Assembly: GCA_030844895.1 (NCBI GenBank)
Contig: CM061228.1
Location: 137,098,812-137,162,811 of the forward strand
Source: Ambrosia x helenae
Lineage: Eukaryota; Streptophyta; Magnoliopsida; Asterales; Asteraceae
Reading direction: 5' to 3'
DNA: 64,000 bases
Below the pieces are notes generated by a model. The model had not been told where the DNA came from and did not search any database. It saw nothing but the letters and a program-made list of their open reading frames with translations. The position numbers were made by a program, and so were the translations under genes. Numbering within the stretch: position 1 is the stretch's first letter; each line of letters opens with the position of its first letter. Below are positions 34,415-45,323 of the stretch, piece by piece.

Positions 34415-37400
34415 ATGCTTACGCGAGTTTTTGGAAAACCAAGCAACAACCTAATGCTGTAACATCATTAGACAAACTAAATGAGGTAAAGATTGTTTTT
34501 TTATGGATTAAATAGATTTATATCTTATATGTATAGTCTTTTTAAGTAATTTTGTGATGTGGGTTATGTTCTTTTTATGATTATATATATTAGTTTGTAG
34601 TATTTTGTACTTGATATAAAGGAATTTACCTTGAAAGTATTTTGATCCTATTTCTTATTCCTTTTTTGTTTGGGAAATGAACATGGATCTCTTACCATTG
34701 ACAAGGTGATGACTTGAATTTGTATATAATTTTTACTTTTATGATGATGTTTTTTTTCAAGATTTAAACTATAGTGATTGCTTTGAAGTATTTTGTTACC
34801 TTTGTTTTTTAAAGGCTTAGGGGCTGTTTGGTAGCCTCTTAATCAGCCTCTTACCCATTCAGGTCTGAATCATTCTGCATTCAGACTGTTTGTTTCAGCA
34901 TCTGAATGGAATGATTAAGTGCTGAACCATTAAGCTAATAAGGGATGCTGAATGATTCAGGTCTTAACCATTCAGAGCCTCTTAGCCATTCAGACCATCT
35001 TAATGATTCAGCACTTAATCAACCAAACAGCCCCTTAGTTTAGTGGAAATCCTTGTACAACTCTAACCTAGCGGTCCCAAGTTCGAATCCCTACCCACAC
35101 ACCGGTGTCCTCCTTGCCAAAGCTCAAACCGTCACGGGGAATTTTGTTACCTGTTTATTGGATTTTTTTTTTTTTGTGTGGTATGATGATCCAATTACAT
35201 AGGGGCTGTTTTGTAGCCTCAGTTAGCATTATAATGATCCGATTGTTTGTTTCACTGTCAGAACATCTCTGAATCAGGCAGTAAGCCTCTTAACTATTAT
35301 GCTTCAAAATGATGCTGAATGAAAATTTTACCCTTTTTACCCATTCATCTGTGTTCATAACCCTAGCCGGGCCACTCACGCACCACTTCCTCAATCCACC
35401 ACCACCAGCTAGTTAGGCCGAACTAAGTCAAGTCTCTTACTGGTTTAGAGCCTCTTACCCGATCACACCTCTTAATGGTTCGGCACTTAATGGCACAGAT
35501 ATTGCCAAACAACACCTTAATGAATAATAGTATTATGCACTTGGTTTTTAAAGTGGTTATGGAACTGAGGGATAGGATTGTGAATTTGCTAGCTGTAATA
35601 TTGACATAGTACAAATGCAGTTGTGCAGGTATAACAAGCTTGAGTTTGAATATAGAGTCGTATATGATACAAAATTTCCATTTAGGGCGTATTTCACCTA
35701 TTGAAATAATGAATAACAAGACATGTAACGTTTGAGATTAAATTAACCAAGAGCCTGTATATTGTATCATGAAAGAAAAGGGAAGATGTTGATGATAATC
35801 TATGTTTCTTGAAGGAATATATATGTTGAATGTTTAGACATTTGCGGCATCTTGTTCTTTTGCAGACACTTGAAATGCTGGAAAAGAAAGAGAAAGTACT
35901 TTTGAAGAAGGCTTCTGCAGAGGTGGAGAAAGCCAAGGACTATACTAAAGCAAAGAACAAAAGGGGTATAGTTAGATTTTTTTTTTTTTTTTTTTTTTTT
36001 TTATACATAAAGCAATAAGTTTCTTTGTTTGTCTTTCTGTTGCACGATTATGGCTCACCTCATTTTTCAAAGATGAACGATGCATGCGATCTGTTGTGTA
36101 CTTTTCTTTCGTTTTGAACTTTGCTGCAGATAAGAGTGTTTTAGAATAACATCTTTTTTGTTTAACAGATGAAAAAACCTATGGAATTGTTGAATTTTGT
36201 TTTTTTTTTTATTAAAATTTTGGATGTTATTCAGCGACAATGAAATTGTTTATACACAAAGCAATAAGTTGCTTCATTAGTCTTTCTACTGCACGATTAT
36301 ATGATTCACACAAAGAGGAATAATGCATGTGACCTGTTTGTGTACTTTTCGTTCATTTTGCTGCCGATAAGACTGTTTTAGAATAATATTATTAGTCATT
36401 TAACAGATAAAAAACTTGTGGAATTATTGAGTTGTGATATTTTTATTATATTTTTGATGTTAAACAGCGGCAATACAATGCTTAAAGAGAAAGAAACTCT
36501 ATGAACAGCAAATTGAACAACTTGGGAACTTCCAGTTACGTATTCATGACCAGGTGATTTAATTATTTAGTGATGTCGCCAAATTAATATATGAATTTTT
36601 AAGGATTATGCATGTACAACATTTGTATCATTAATAATATTAAAAATTGAATATCAGATGATTATGCTAGAAGGTGCAAAAGCTACCACGGAGACTGTCG
36701 ATGCGTTGAGAACCGGTGCATCAGCAATGAAGGCCATGCAGAAGGCAACGTGAGTTGTACCCTCTGCTTATCTTTATTTAAGCTTTAACAGTTATCCTAT
36801 GAGGTTAAAAACCAATAACCCTTGGTTGAGGTGACTTCAGCCCGTTTACCAGAAAATGGCTCAGTTTCGGTTATAATACATCTCCAGCAGGTCGAATTAG
36901 TCAAGATTAATACCTATCTTAAAATGGAACAGTCAAATTGGTATTTGGTAGAAACCGTAGAATAGGTCAAAGAATTTGAAAGTTGCCACAAGTATTTAGG
37001 CACTCACAATTTTCAAAATCAGTTTATTTGAAATCGTTATTGTATTTTTTATAGTATTTATTTTGGTCAATGTTCATTATTAAAAAAAATCGAAAAAAGG
37101 ATAAAAATGTTGGCGGATTAACTCGACCTTTTTTAACCCAACCGTGTTTACTCGTTTACCGAAATAATGTAACTTTTTTAGTAAAGCAATTTAGAAGTTT
37201 TTTTATGCATATTCATCCTCTTATGATGGTTTTCATCCTCTTTGATAACTTGGACAGTTAGACATAATATGTAGAAACTCAAAATCTCAACCCATTCATA
37301 GGTATATAGATTGAAATTGCCACCTTTACTTGGTCCTAGCAGTTAATGTAACTGATTGTAAAATCGAAGTGTAATGATGAGCGTGTGCTCCAAAACTGTA

Positions 37401-38243
37401 AAATCAGTTGAAATATTTTTCACTAAGATGCATAACACATTCTTATTTCATTAGCCACACAGATTAGCTTCCATTTACACAATTTATATATTTTTTTGAA
37501 ATTTACCTCGTTTAAAAATTATCATTCTGCAGAAACATTGATGATGTCGATAAGACCATGGATGAGATAAATGAACAAACGGAAAATATGAAGCTAATTC
37601 AGGAGCATTGGCAACACCAATGGGTGCCGCTGCTGATTTTGACGAGGTACCAATCCCACCTTTTTTTTTACTATTTACTAGTCGCGAAAAACATTGAAAT
37701 TGGAAGGTAAAGCAAAATTACCTACTTACCCTTTCTTTGACCTAAATAAATATTTGGTCATTTATGTAGTAATTTACTAAATAATGAAACACAAATATAA
37801 TTATTACAATTTTTAAACAGCAAAAGCACATCTGGACCCTATCTTCTGCAACCAGTTTTATTATAGAAGTATCCGGTTCTGCATCAAAATCATATAACCA
37901 CTTTCAAAGTGCAAATCCAAATTCTTTGTTAAAATTATTTGGTATTGCAAATATCTAATCTCTTAAAAATGAATTCCGATGACAAAATCTACAATTGAAG
38001 AGACGTCTCAAAATGTTTTTTTGATGTTACTTTTTTTTTTTTTCCAATCAGGATGAACTCGAAGCTGAACTTGAGGAACTAGAAGGAGCTGAGTTGGAGG
38101 AACAGCTTCTTCAACCTGCCACAACCGCTCCTGCTGCTCCAGTGCACGTGCCAGCTGGCAGGCAACAAACGCGTCCAGCTCCTCGCCAAAACACTGCTGA
38201 GGAAGATGAACTTGCTGCATTGCAAGCAGAAATGGCACTTTAA
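34415..38243 (+). CDS. VPS32: ESCRT-III subunit VPS32/SNF7 (CHMP4)
   Basis: Exons: 34415-34485, then from 35866 (TLEMLEKKEKVLLKKASAEV), 36477 (AAIQCLKRKKLYEQQIEQLG), 36658 (MIMLEGAKATTETVDALRTG), 37533 (NIDDVDKTMDEINEQTENMK), and a last exon from 38052 ending EEDELAALQAEMAL, stop TAA 38241. This is the full Snf7 fold: basic N-terminal helices, then an acidic C-terminus with the final MIT-interacting helix. SNF7 polymerises on endosomes to bud cargo into multivesicular bodies. Exon 1 starts MLTRVFGKP and continues QQPNAVTSLDKLNE only if one base is missing near 34440; a second base appears lost near 37605 (LIQE then ALATPMGAAADFDE). Both restore perfect family sequence, so assembly error is likely. 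A 3' UTR intron probably follows the stop (AAAGGTAAG). Confidence 0.92.
34820..35034. mobile_element. Tourist-like MITE in VPS32 intron 1
   Basis: Left end GGGGCTGTTTGGTAGCC, right end AACCAAACAGCCCC, with TTA duplicated (34817-34819 and 35035-35037). Internal CATTCAG/CTGAATG words repeat. Confidence 0.9.
35038..35165 (+). mobile_element. SINE-like fragment with a B-box motif
   Basis: Contains AAGTTCGAATCCCT (B-box-like) downstream of 'agtggaaatcc', and ends in a T-rich rather than A-rich stretch. No clear duplication. Weak call. Confidence 0.3.
35202..35516. mobile_element. Decayed Tourist-like MITE in VPS32 intron 1
   Basis: Left end GGGGCTGTTTTGTAGCC, right end GCCAAACAACACC, followed by TTA; the left flank is ATA. 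Similar to the copy 170 bp upstream but more diverged, with extra internal sequence. Confidence 0.6.
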
Positions 38244-39422
38244 AGGTAAGTTGTTTTATAGTACGGGTCAAAACAGGTCAAGCTGTTTTATAGTACGGGT
38301 CAAAACATGGGTAGGTTGGCTAACATGTCAACTGGTCGCAGGTTGTTTTATATAGTATGGGTCAGGTTGACCCACAAACACGTTAATATACTATCATTTT
38401 CAAGATCTTAAAACGTGTTAATTATATGATCACAAAAACAATTTTTTTACAATGAGAATCTGAATCTTTGAATAAATTGATTCAAAAGGTTGTATACACT
38501 GAAGATAGACATTGGACGACTTTCAACCTATGACCCATTTGACGTTCCCTTTTTAGCTAAACCTTTTCATTTGAGATAAGGCTTGACCAAAATCGACTCA
38601 ACGGTCAAAATTGTGAGCGTTAAGTGTAAAGTGATTTATTGATTCGATTGCAACAGAAGCCTATTTGCAGATGGCTGGAGATGTACTAAAAAACAGCATG
38701 AGAAACAGAAGAATGTGTTGACTTATATCTTGTACAGTTGTGACTGTAGACTAATAAATAAATATGAAGTTGGGAGTCTGGAGTACGAGTCAGTGAAAGA
38801 TTTGAGTGTTGTATTATAAAGGAACATTGAGGACAACTGCTTACATTACCTATGGACAATCACACCAGCAAAGAAAACAAAGTCACCATAGTTCTCACTT
38901 CTCACTCATCTTGTCTAAAATTAAAAATAATAATAAAATGCCAACAAATTAGTTTGATTGTTTGTTTATGGGTATAATATACATGTGTGTAAGTAAATGG
39001 TACAAAATTAAAACACATGAATAAATTAGTTTGATGGCTTTTGTGTGCAAAAATACACGTGTAAAAATATAAATCAATGATAAAAAATGTAAACAATTTG
39101 GATTTAGATTTGTTATTAAAAGTTATCAAAGTATCAAATAAATGGTTGATGTTGGTTAAGACAACATAGTCTGACCATTGTAGAGTGGCTAGGGGATCCC
39201 CTTCTAGGGGTTGTGATGATCTCTCTCATAATATAGAAAATCACATTTAGAAAAAAAAAAAAAAACTTTAAATTTTAGTCTTTTTTTCGTTTTAGGCTAT
39301 CAAATACCAAAAAAAGAAAGTTCTATCTAAGCTAATATATAAAGCGGTATTATATATAAAAAAATAACCCAAATTTTGGACCAATTTTTTGGTGTTTTTC
39401 TTGCGGGTGCTACTAAACGTAA

Positions 39423-39463
<41 letters not shown>

Positions 39464-40103
39464 TCTCACAAACATAAGGAGTAGGACGCAGATTGGATTT
39501 ACAGTTTACTATACCCCTCTTACATAGAGGTATGCTTAGTAACTATGGGGGTGTAATAACGTATCTACTCGCCCTCTATTTACTGTGATGGGTTAACGGG
39601 ATAAATTTGTTCAACCCTAACATGACCCATACATTTATTAATGTAAAAAAAGTCAAATCTAACCCGTACACACTTAAAATTGTGTAAGGCATGCACAACC
39701 ATCTTTAAGTTACTTTATTTAAACGTGTGAAACAGATTAAGTAAAAGTGTTATTCGGATAGGTGGATTGTAATAAACATGTTTAGCGGGTAGTGAACTAG
39801 TTAACGAACCAATCTATTTGAACATGGCCCGTTTATTGAATGGGTTAGACATGACATTCCAAAATATATTTATTTTCATGTCGTGCTAGAAATTGGCACC
39901 TTAGCGTAAATAATGACCCAACATTTAAAGACTGCTTTAATTTGAGTAAAGTCTAGCTACTTTTATAAAACATGTTAACTTTTAATGACTCTAAATGGGT
40001 TGGCAACACCAACAAACATTGTTGGTTGTGACCATATATATACGTTTTCGACACCACTACACTACAATCACCTTCAATGATGTATCCGCCACCATCATCC
40101 ACC
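38244..40103. other. VPS32 3' UTR and intergenic spacer
   Basis: A duplicated segment of about 25 bp (TTTTATAGTACGGGTCAAAA, near 38255 and 38285) follows the stop. The rest is AT-rich with a long poly-C run at 39425. Short CCACCA-type sequence at 40055-40105 is the target site of the Copia insertion. No gene recognised. Confidence 0.45.
39425..39461. repeat. Poly-C run of about 37
   Basis: Uninterrupted C homopolymer followed by CTCTCTC. The length is unreliable in any assembly. Confidence 0.8.
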
Positions 40104-40108
40104 ATCGC

Positions 40109-40294
40109 TGTAAAAGATTATAATGCCTTAATGTTATTCACATAATTACAATACAATATATAGTACATTGGTCAAAGATAAATATGGAAGCTATGTAAAT
40201 ACAATTAATATTGATTAGGAGTAATGAGGGCCGATTGATTGATTGCGAGATTGATTGATTGTGAGATGATTGATTGCGAGATTTTCGGCTAACA
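40109..40294 (-). repeat. 3' LTR of the Copia element
   Basis: 186 bp, TG...CA. It differs from the 5' LTR by about 3 substitutions plus a 31-bp expansion of GATTGATTG-type units. Confidence 0.9.
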
Positions 40295-40326
40295 CGCCCC
40301 CGCAGTTTGAGCCGAAGGATAGCGAA

Positions 40327-43300
40327 GGCATAAACTGGATCGAAAACGCTCAAATAGATTCTTTGGGAGGCCTTTGGTGAAGATGTCGGCGTACTGGTAG
40401 TCGGCAGGGACGTGGAGAACTTTGATTGTGCCAAGACGAACATTTTCTCGACAAAATGGATATCTAGTTCGATGTGCTTTGTGCGTTGATGGTTGACTGG
40501 ATTGTCAGCGAGGTATACGGCCGAGATGTCACTGTAAATAAGTGATGCTTGACGAACAGGGACATGTAGCTCAAGAAGAAGGTTGCGGACCCAGCTGAGT
40601 TCGGCAACAGTGTTTTCTACAGTACGGTATTCGGCTTCTGCGCTGGATCTTGAAATAGTGGATTGTTGCTTTGAGGACCAGGACATCAAGTTAGGGCCGA
40701 GAAAAACGCAATATCCAGACGTGGAGTGTCTGGAGTCGGGACACTCGCCCCAATCAGCGTCAGAGTATGCTGTTAGGGACGTGGAGGATGATAGGGTAAG
40801 TAGTAAACCGTGATTAAGGTGCCTTTATTGTAGCGAGAATGCGTTTCAAGAACTGAAAGTGTGGTTCTCGATGGGCATTCATGAATAGAAAAACTTGTTG
40901 AACAGCGTAGGCAATGTCTGGTCTTGTAATTGTTAGATACTGAAGTGCCCCAGCTAAACTACGATAGAGAGAACCGTCTTAAAAAATGGAGCATGTGTCA
41001 GCACTAAATTTTGAACCAGGCTCAACAGGTGTGCTAGCGGGTTTGCAATTTGACATGTTGGCACGAGAGAGGATATCAGTGGCATATGTAGACTGTGAAA
41101 GTAATAACCCATTAGCTTGCTTGGTGACAGCGATACCGAGGAAATGGTGCAAAGTCCCTAAATCTGTCATCTTGAATTCAGCAGTGAGAGACTTTATTAT
41201 TTGCTGCAGAAGGGTATCACTTGAAGCTGTTAAAATAATATCATCCACGTAAAGTAAGAGGTATGCCATTTGGTTTCCATAATGATAGATAAACAGTGAA
41301 GTGTCACACAAGCTGCTTTTGAATCCACACGTCAGTAAATACCCTGCAAAATGTTGATACCAAGCTCTTGGAGCTTGTTTTAGACCATATAAAGATTTAT
41401 TAAGTTTGCAAACATATTTAGGGTGCGTGTCAGATGTAAATCCTGGAGGCTAGAACATGTATACAGTTTCCTTTAATTTGCCATGTAGGAAAGCGTTTTT
41501 GACATCAAGTTGGTGCATTGACCAGCCTCGAGATGTGGCAAGGCTAAGGACTGTGTGAATGGTGGTAGGTTTAACAACAGGACTGAAAGTCTCATCACAG
41601 TCGATGCCAACAGTTTGACTTTTGCCATTGACTACTAAGCGAGCCTTGTGACGCTCTAGAGAACCGTTGGCATGGAACTTGTGTTTGAAAAGCCACATAC
41701 ATCGGATGACAGGTGCATCAGGTGGGCGAGGGACAAGTTCCCACGTGTGGTTGGCCAATAGAGCTTCATATTCGTCGAGCATGGCTCGCTTCCAGTTTGG
41801 GTCGGTTAGGGCGGATATGTGTGATTTAGGTAGAGGCGAGGGTAGGGGTGAGGTTTGGGTGTGTAGGTTAAAGGGTGTTTTGGGTTTAAAAATGCCGGCA
41901 CGGGACCTATTTTGCATAGGGTGTTAGGTGGGGTTAACCAGAGGAGGGTTGGTTGTGTTTGGTTCGGGTTCGGGTGTAGGGCCGAGAATGGTGGGTATGG
42001 GCGGGTTCGGTGGTGGAGTTTTGGGCCGAGGTGTGAGGGTGGGGTTATGGGCCGGTTCAGAAGTGGAGGTGTGTGGTGTCGAGGGGTGTTGTAAGTGGGC
42101 TGAGGGTAGAGGTGTGTGGGCCAAAGTGGTAGTGTTTGGTGAGGAGAAAAGATGTGGATCGAATAAAAGTGGGGATGGGTCAAGAAAGGAATGGTCGAGG
42201 GAGGGGTAGATGGGTTGGCGAGAGGAAATACCTCTTCGTCAAAGGTGACGTGTCGGGAAAAGATTGTTTTACCCGAAGTGAGGTCTAGGCATCGGTACCC
42301 GTGGTAGTTCGCCGGGTACCCTAGGAAGAGGCAAGGAATGAATCGATGGGTAATTTTGTTAGGGCGAGTAGCGGAGGTGTTCGGGTAGCATAGAGTGCCA
42401 AACACACGAAGGTGGTCATAGGAGGGCCCACAAAGGTATAGAAGAGATAGGGGGTACGGTTTTGGAGAGTTTTGGTGGGTAGGATGTTGTGAAGATAAGA
42501 GACGGTGTGGAGAGCCTCAACCCAATAGGTGGAGGGTAGGGAGGCAGGGTAAGAAGGGTGAACATGATCTCGTTTATGCGACGGATCATGCGTTCGGCTT
42601 TGCCGTTTTGTTGAGTTGCGTGAGGGCATGAAAACCGAAGTTGGATGCCATTTTGTGATGTAAAGTTATGAAAGTTGGTGTTGTCAAATTCGCCTCCCAT
42701 GTCACATTGGATTGCTTGAATAGGAAGTTTAAATTGGGTGGACACAAATTAATGAAAATGTGTTATTTTGAAAAAAGTTTCAGATTTGAATTTGAGTGGA
42801 TAAACCCACGTGTAATGAGTGAAATCATCAATAATTACCAAATAATATTTGTAATCCGCATTACTTAAGACGAGTGAGGTCCATAAATCACAATGTAATA
42901 ACGAAAATGGACATAAAGTGTGAGAAACAGAATCATTAAATGGTAATCGTTTGTGCTTGGACAGCTGATAAGCATGGCAAAGAGATGAGGTCCTTTGCTT
43001 ATTACAAGAAATAAAATTATTCAAACGAAGAAAATCCATAATAGGTTGACCCGGGTGACCGAGTCGGTTATGCCAAAAAGGGGAGTCTTGGGTGGAAGCA
43101 AAACAGGCGGTGGCGGAAGCATTTGGGGTGAGCGGGTATAGATCACTCGTACTGTTGTGACGGTTCAGGATCGTGCCATCCTTGAAATCCTTCACAGAAA
43201 ACCCATATGGGTCAAATTCGATAGATGTGTAATTATCAATATTAAACTGACGGACATATATAAGGTTTTTGACTATGTGTGGGTTAAAAAGGATGTTTTT

Positions 43301-43814
43301 GAGGTATAAAGGTTTGGAGGCAAAATTTAGGGTGGAGTTGCCCGAGCCCAAAACTGGAAGTTTATTACCATTGCCAACAATTATTGACGCTATTGGTGCA
43401 AACGTAGAAAAAGTGTCAATATTATCTTTATCTAAAGATATATGAGAAGATGCACATGTATCAAAGTTTCACTGATCATTTTCATCACCTGAATCGACAG
43501 AGAAAACGTGAACCGCATCTGCCAGCTGTGTGGGTTCCAAAGGATCTACCTCTGTGAGATGTGCCTGTGCCGAGCGTTGATTGTCACGGGTGTTATGAGA
43601 ACTAGACAGAGGCGGGGGGTACCACGGTTGTGACCAATTTTTGGGTGGGGTAAGGACAAGGTGGTGGTGTCCAATAAGGAGGGGCCCAAAAGGGAGGGTA
43701 GTAAGGTTGTTGTTGAGGGTTGTTGGGGTGGGGAGGGTGTGGGGTGTAGGTGCGGTTATAGGAATTTGGTGGGGGCCTAGAGTTGTTCCGGTGTCTATTG
43801 TTGGGATCGGCCAT
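40327..43814 (-). pseudogene. Copia gag-pol remnant, multiply broken
   Basis: ATG 43814 opens a Pro/Asn/Tyr-rich short gag start that runs out near 43602. Downstream, on the minus strand: a protease region whose catalytic DTG reads DTC and is preceded by a TGA (about 43470); an integrase zinc-finger region (FWHNRLGHPG, with one expected Cys replaced) and catalytic-core segments (HCDLWTS; CDMGGEFDN); RT (HKARLVVNGKSQTVGIDCDE, QLDVKNAFLHGKLKETVYM, LLLYVDDIILTASS); and RNase H (SWSSKQQSTISRSSAEAEYR, KHIELDIHFVEKM). Segments sit in different frames with breaks near 42747, 42410, 41450 and 40690. It cannot make a full polyprotein. The YVDD motif itself is intact. Confidence 0.9.
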
Positions 43815-43934
43815 GCGGGTAGAATAACAAATTGGAAAAGAAGATGGGCACAAGGTGAATGGTGGCTGATCGAGATCAGCAGAGGGATGGCGGCACAAGG
43901 TGGGTTCGAAAACCTAACCTAGAGGGTGATACCA

Positions 43935-44089
43935 TGTACGAGATTATAATGCCTTAATGTTATTCATATAATTACAATACAATATATAGTACATTGGTCA
44001 AAGATAAATGTGGAAGCTATGTAAATACAATTAATATTGACTAGGAGTAATGAGGGCCGATTGATTGATTGCGAGATTGTCGGGTAACA
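43935..44089 (-). repeat. 5' LTR of the Copia element
   Basis: 155 bp, TG...CA on both strands. The tRNA-primer site lies immediately inside it (plus-strand TGATACCA at 43927-43934). Confidence 0.9.
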
Positions 44090-44094
44090 ATCGC

Positions 44095-44790
44095 ATCCTG
44101 CCCCCACAACTCCGACCGTTGTGGTGACCACCACACCACACTGTCACCTCCACCACCACTCATCGCTGCAACAGTCGCCACCACTTCATCATTGGCATTG
44201 CCACCGTCATCGTTGCAACCATTGGCACCATCGCGAATCCGCCACCACCACCCTTGCTACCACTCGCCACTAGATGTTGGAAAGAATACACTGATTGAAT
44301 CCATTTTGATTAAAAACCATTTTGACCCACTAGCCATTAGGAGACTGTCAAATTGTATATAATTATTATCAGCCCTTTAGAAGACTGTCAAATTGTCAGA
44401 TACACTACCATTCAAAAAAAAAAATTGTTAGAAAATAGACAATCATGATCTCTTAAAACATTGGTATCCAATCCAACAAAATTGTCACACATAATCTTGT
44501 TATCCACAAATCTCTCCTAACGGTAACAACTACCATACCATACCACAAACTTACAAAGACACACACATCTTGTTATCCACGAAATTGTGAATTCCAAAAA
44601 CTAAAGGGGCAAGACATAAAATATCCCAAAATAGAAACACCCCCCCCCCCCCCCCCCCCCCATCGACTTCAACGTAACCGCATGTTATATAACGTCGTCA
44701 TATGATGACCATATTACATTGGTGCTTATGGGCGGTGCTTGTTGACCACCATACTTCCACATCATCCCACCGCTAATCTCCATCTCTCTC

Positions 44791-44839
<49 letters not shown>

Positions 44840-45118
44840 ATATACACCACAACCACGTACAGATACATCAGCATCAACATCATTGGTGACCAAAAGGTGA
44901 TCAAAGATAACCATATTTTACTTTCTTAAATACCACGCATATCAATAATATTCTTCAGCTGGCTTCCTTTATCTTTACGATCATCTTTATATCTTACTTT
45001 TTAAATTCAAGCATTGCGTGTGCACACACACACACAATTGAATTAAAGAATCTTGTTCATTGAGGTTATTAAAGGACTGAATCAAGACTTTTGTTGAATC
45101 TTGATATATAGCGTATTC
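44095..45118 (+). promoter_or_regulatory. Upstream region of the MFS transporter
   Basis: 44095-44280 is CCACCA-rich sequence continuous with that left of the Copia insertion. A 22-base poly-C run lies at 44640-44661. A CT run followed by a CA run (44784-44838) precedes the leader; CT-rich tracts near plant start sites often mark core promoters, but here it may be a plain microsatellite. No TATA box I would defend. Confidence 0.4.
44784..44838. repeat. (CT)n(CA)n microsatellite
   Basis: About 12 CT followed by about 15 CA dinucleotides, in the probable 5' leader or promoter of the transporter gene. Confidence 0.9.
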
Positions 45119-45286
45119 ATGGATAATAATGATGATGATGAGGTGGTGGCTTTAGGGAAGGGCTCCGTCTTCTTTTATGGTGTGGGTCATGTGCTCAATG
45201 ACATAACTGCTGCCTGCTGGTTTACTTATCTTTTGGTCTTCATGACTGATATTGGATTATCCCCCAGGTATGTGTGTGTGTCATCT

Positions 45287-45323
<37 letters not shown>

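Larger units (their letters stand above)
40109..44089 (-). mobile_element. Ty1/Copia retrotransposon with both LTRs
   Basis: Perfect 5-bp duplication ATCGC (40104-40108 and 44090-44094). LTRs lie at 40109-40294 and 43935-44089. Read on the minus strand, the 5' LTR is followed by TGGTATCA, matching the initiator-Met tRNA primer site, and a purine-rich CTGCGGGGGCG precedes the 3' LTR. The order is gag remnant, protease, integrase, RT, RNase H (Copia order). At 3.98 kb it is shorter than usual because gag is cut down. Confidence 0.95.

Noticed and set aside
41806..42405. 199-residue Pro-rich ORF as a separate gene
   Set aside because: It is the integrase-to-RT linker region of the Copia element, in one of several broken frames.
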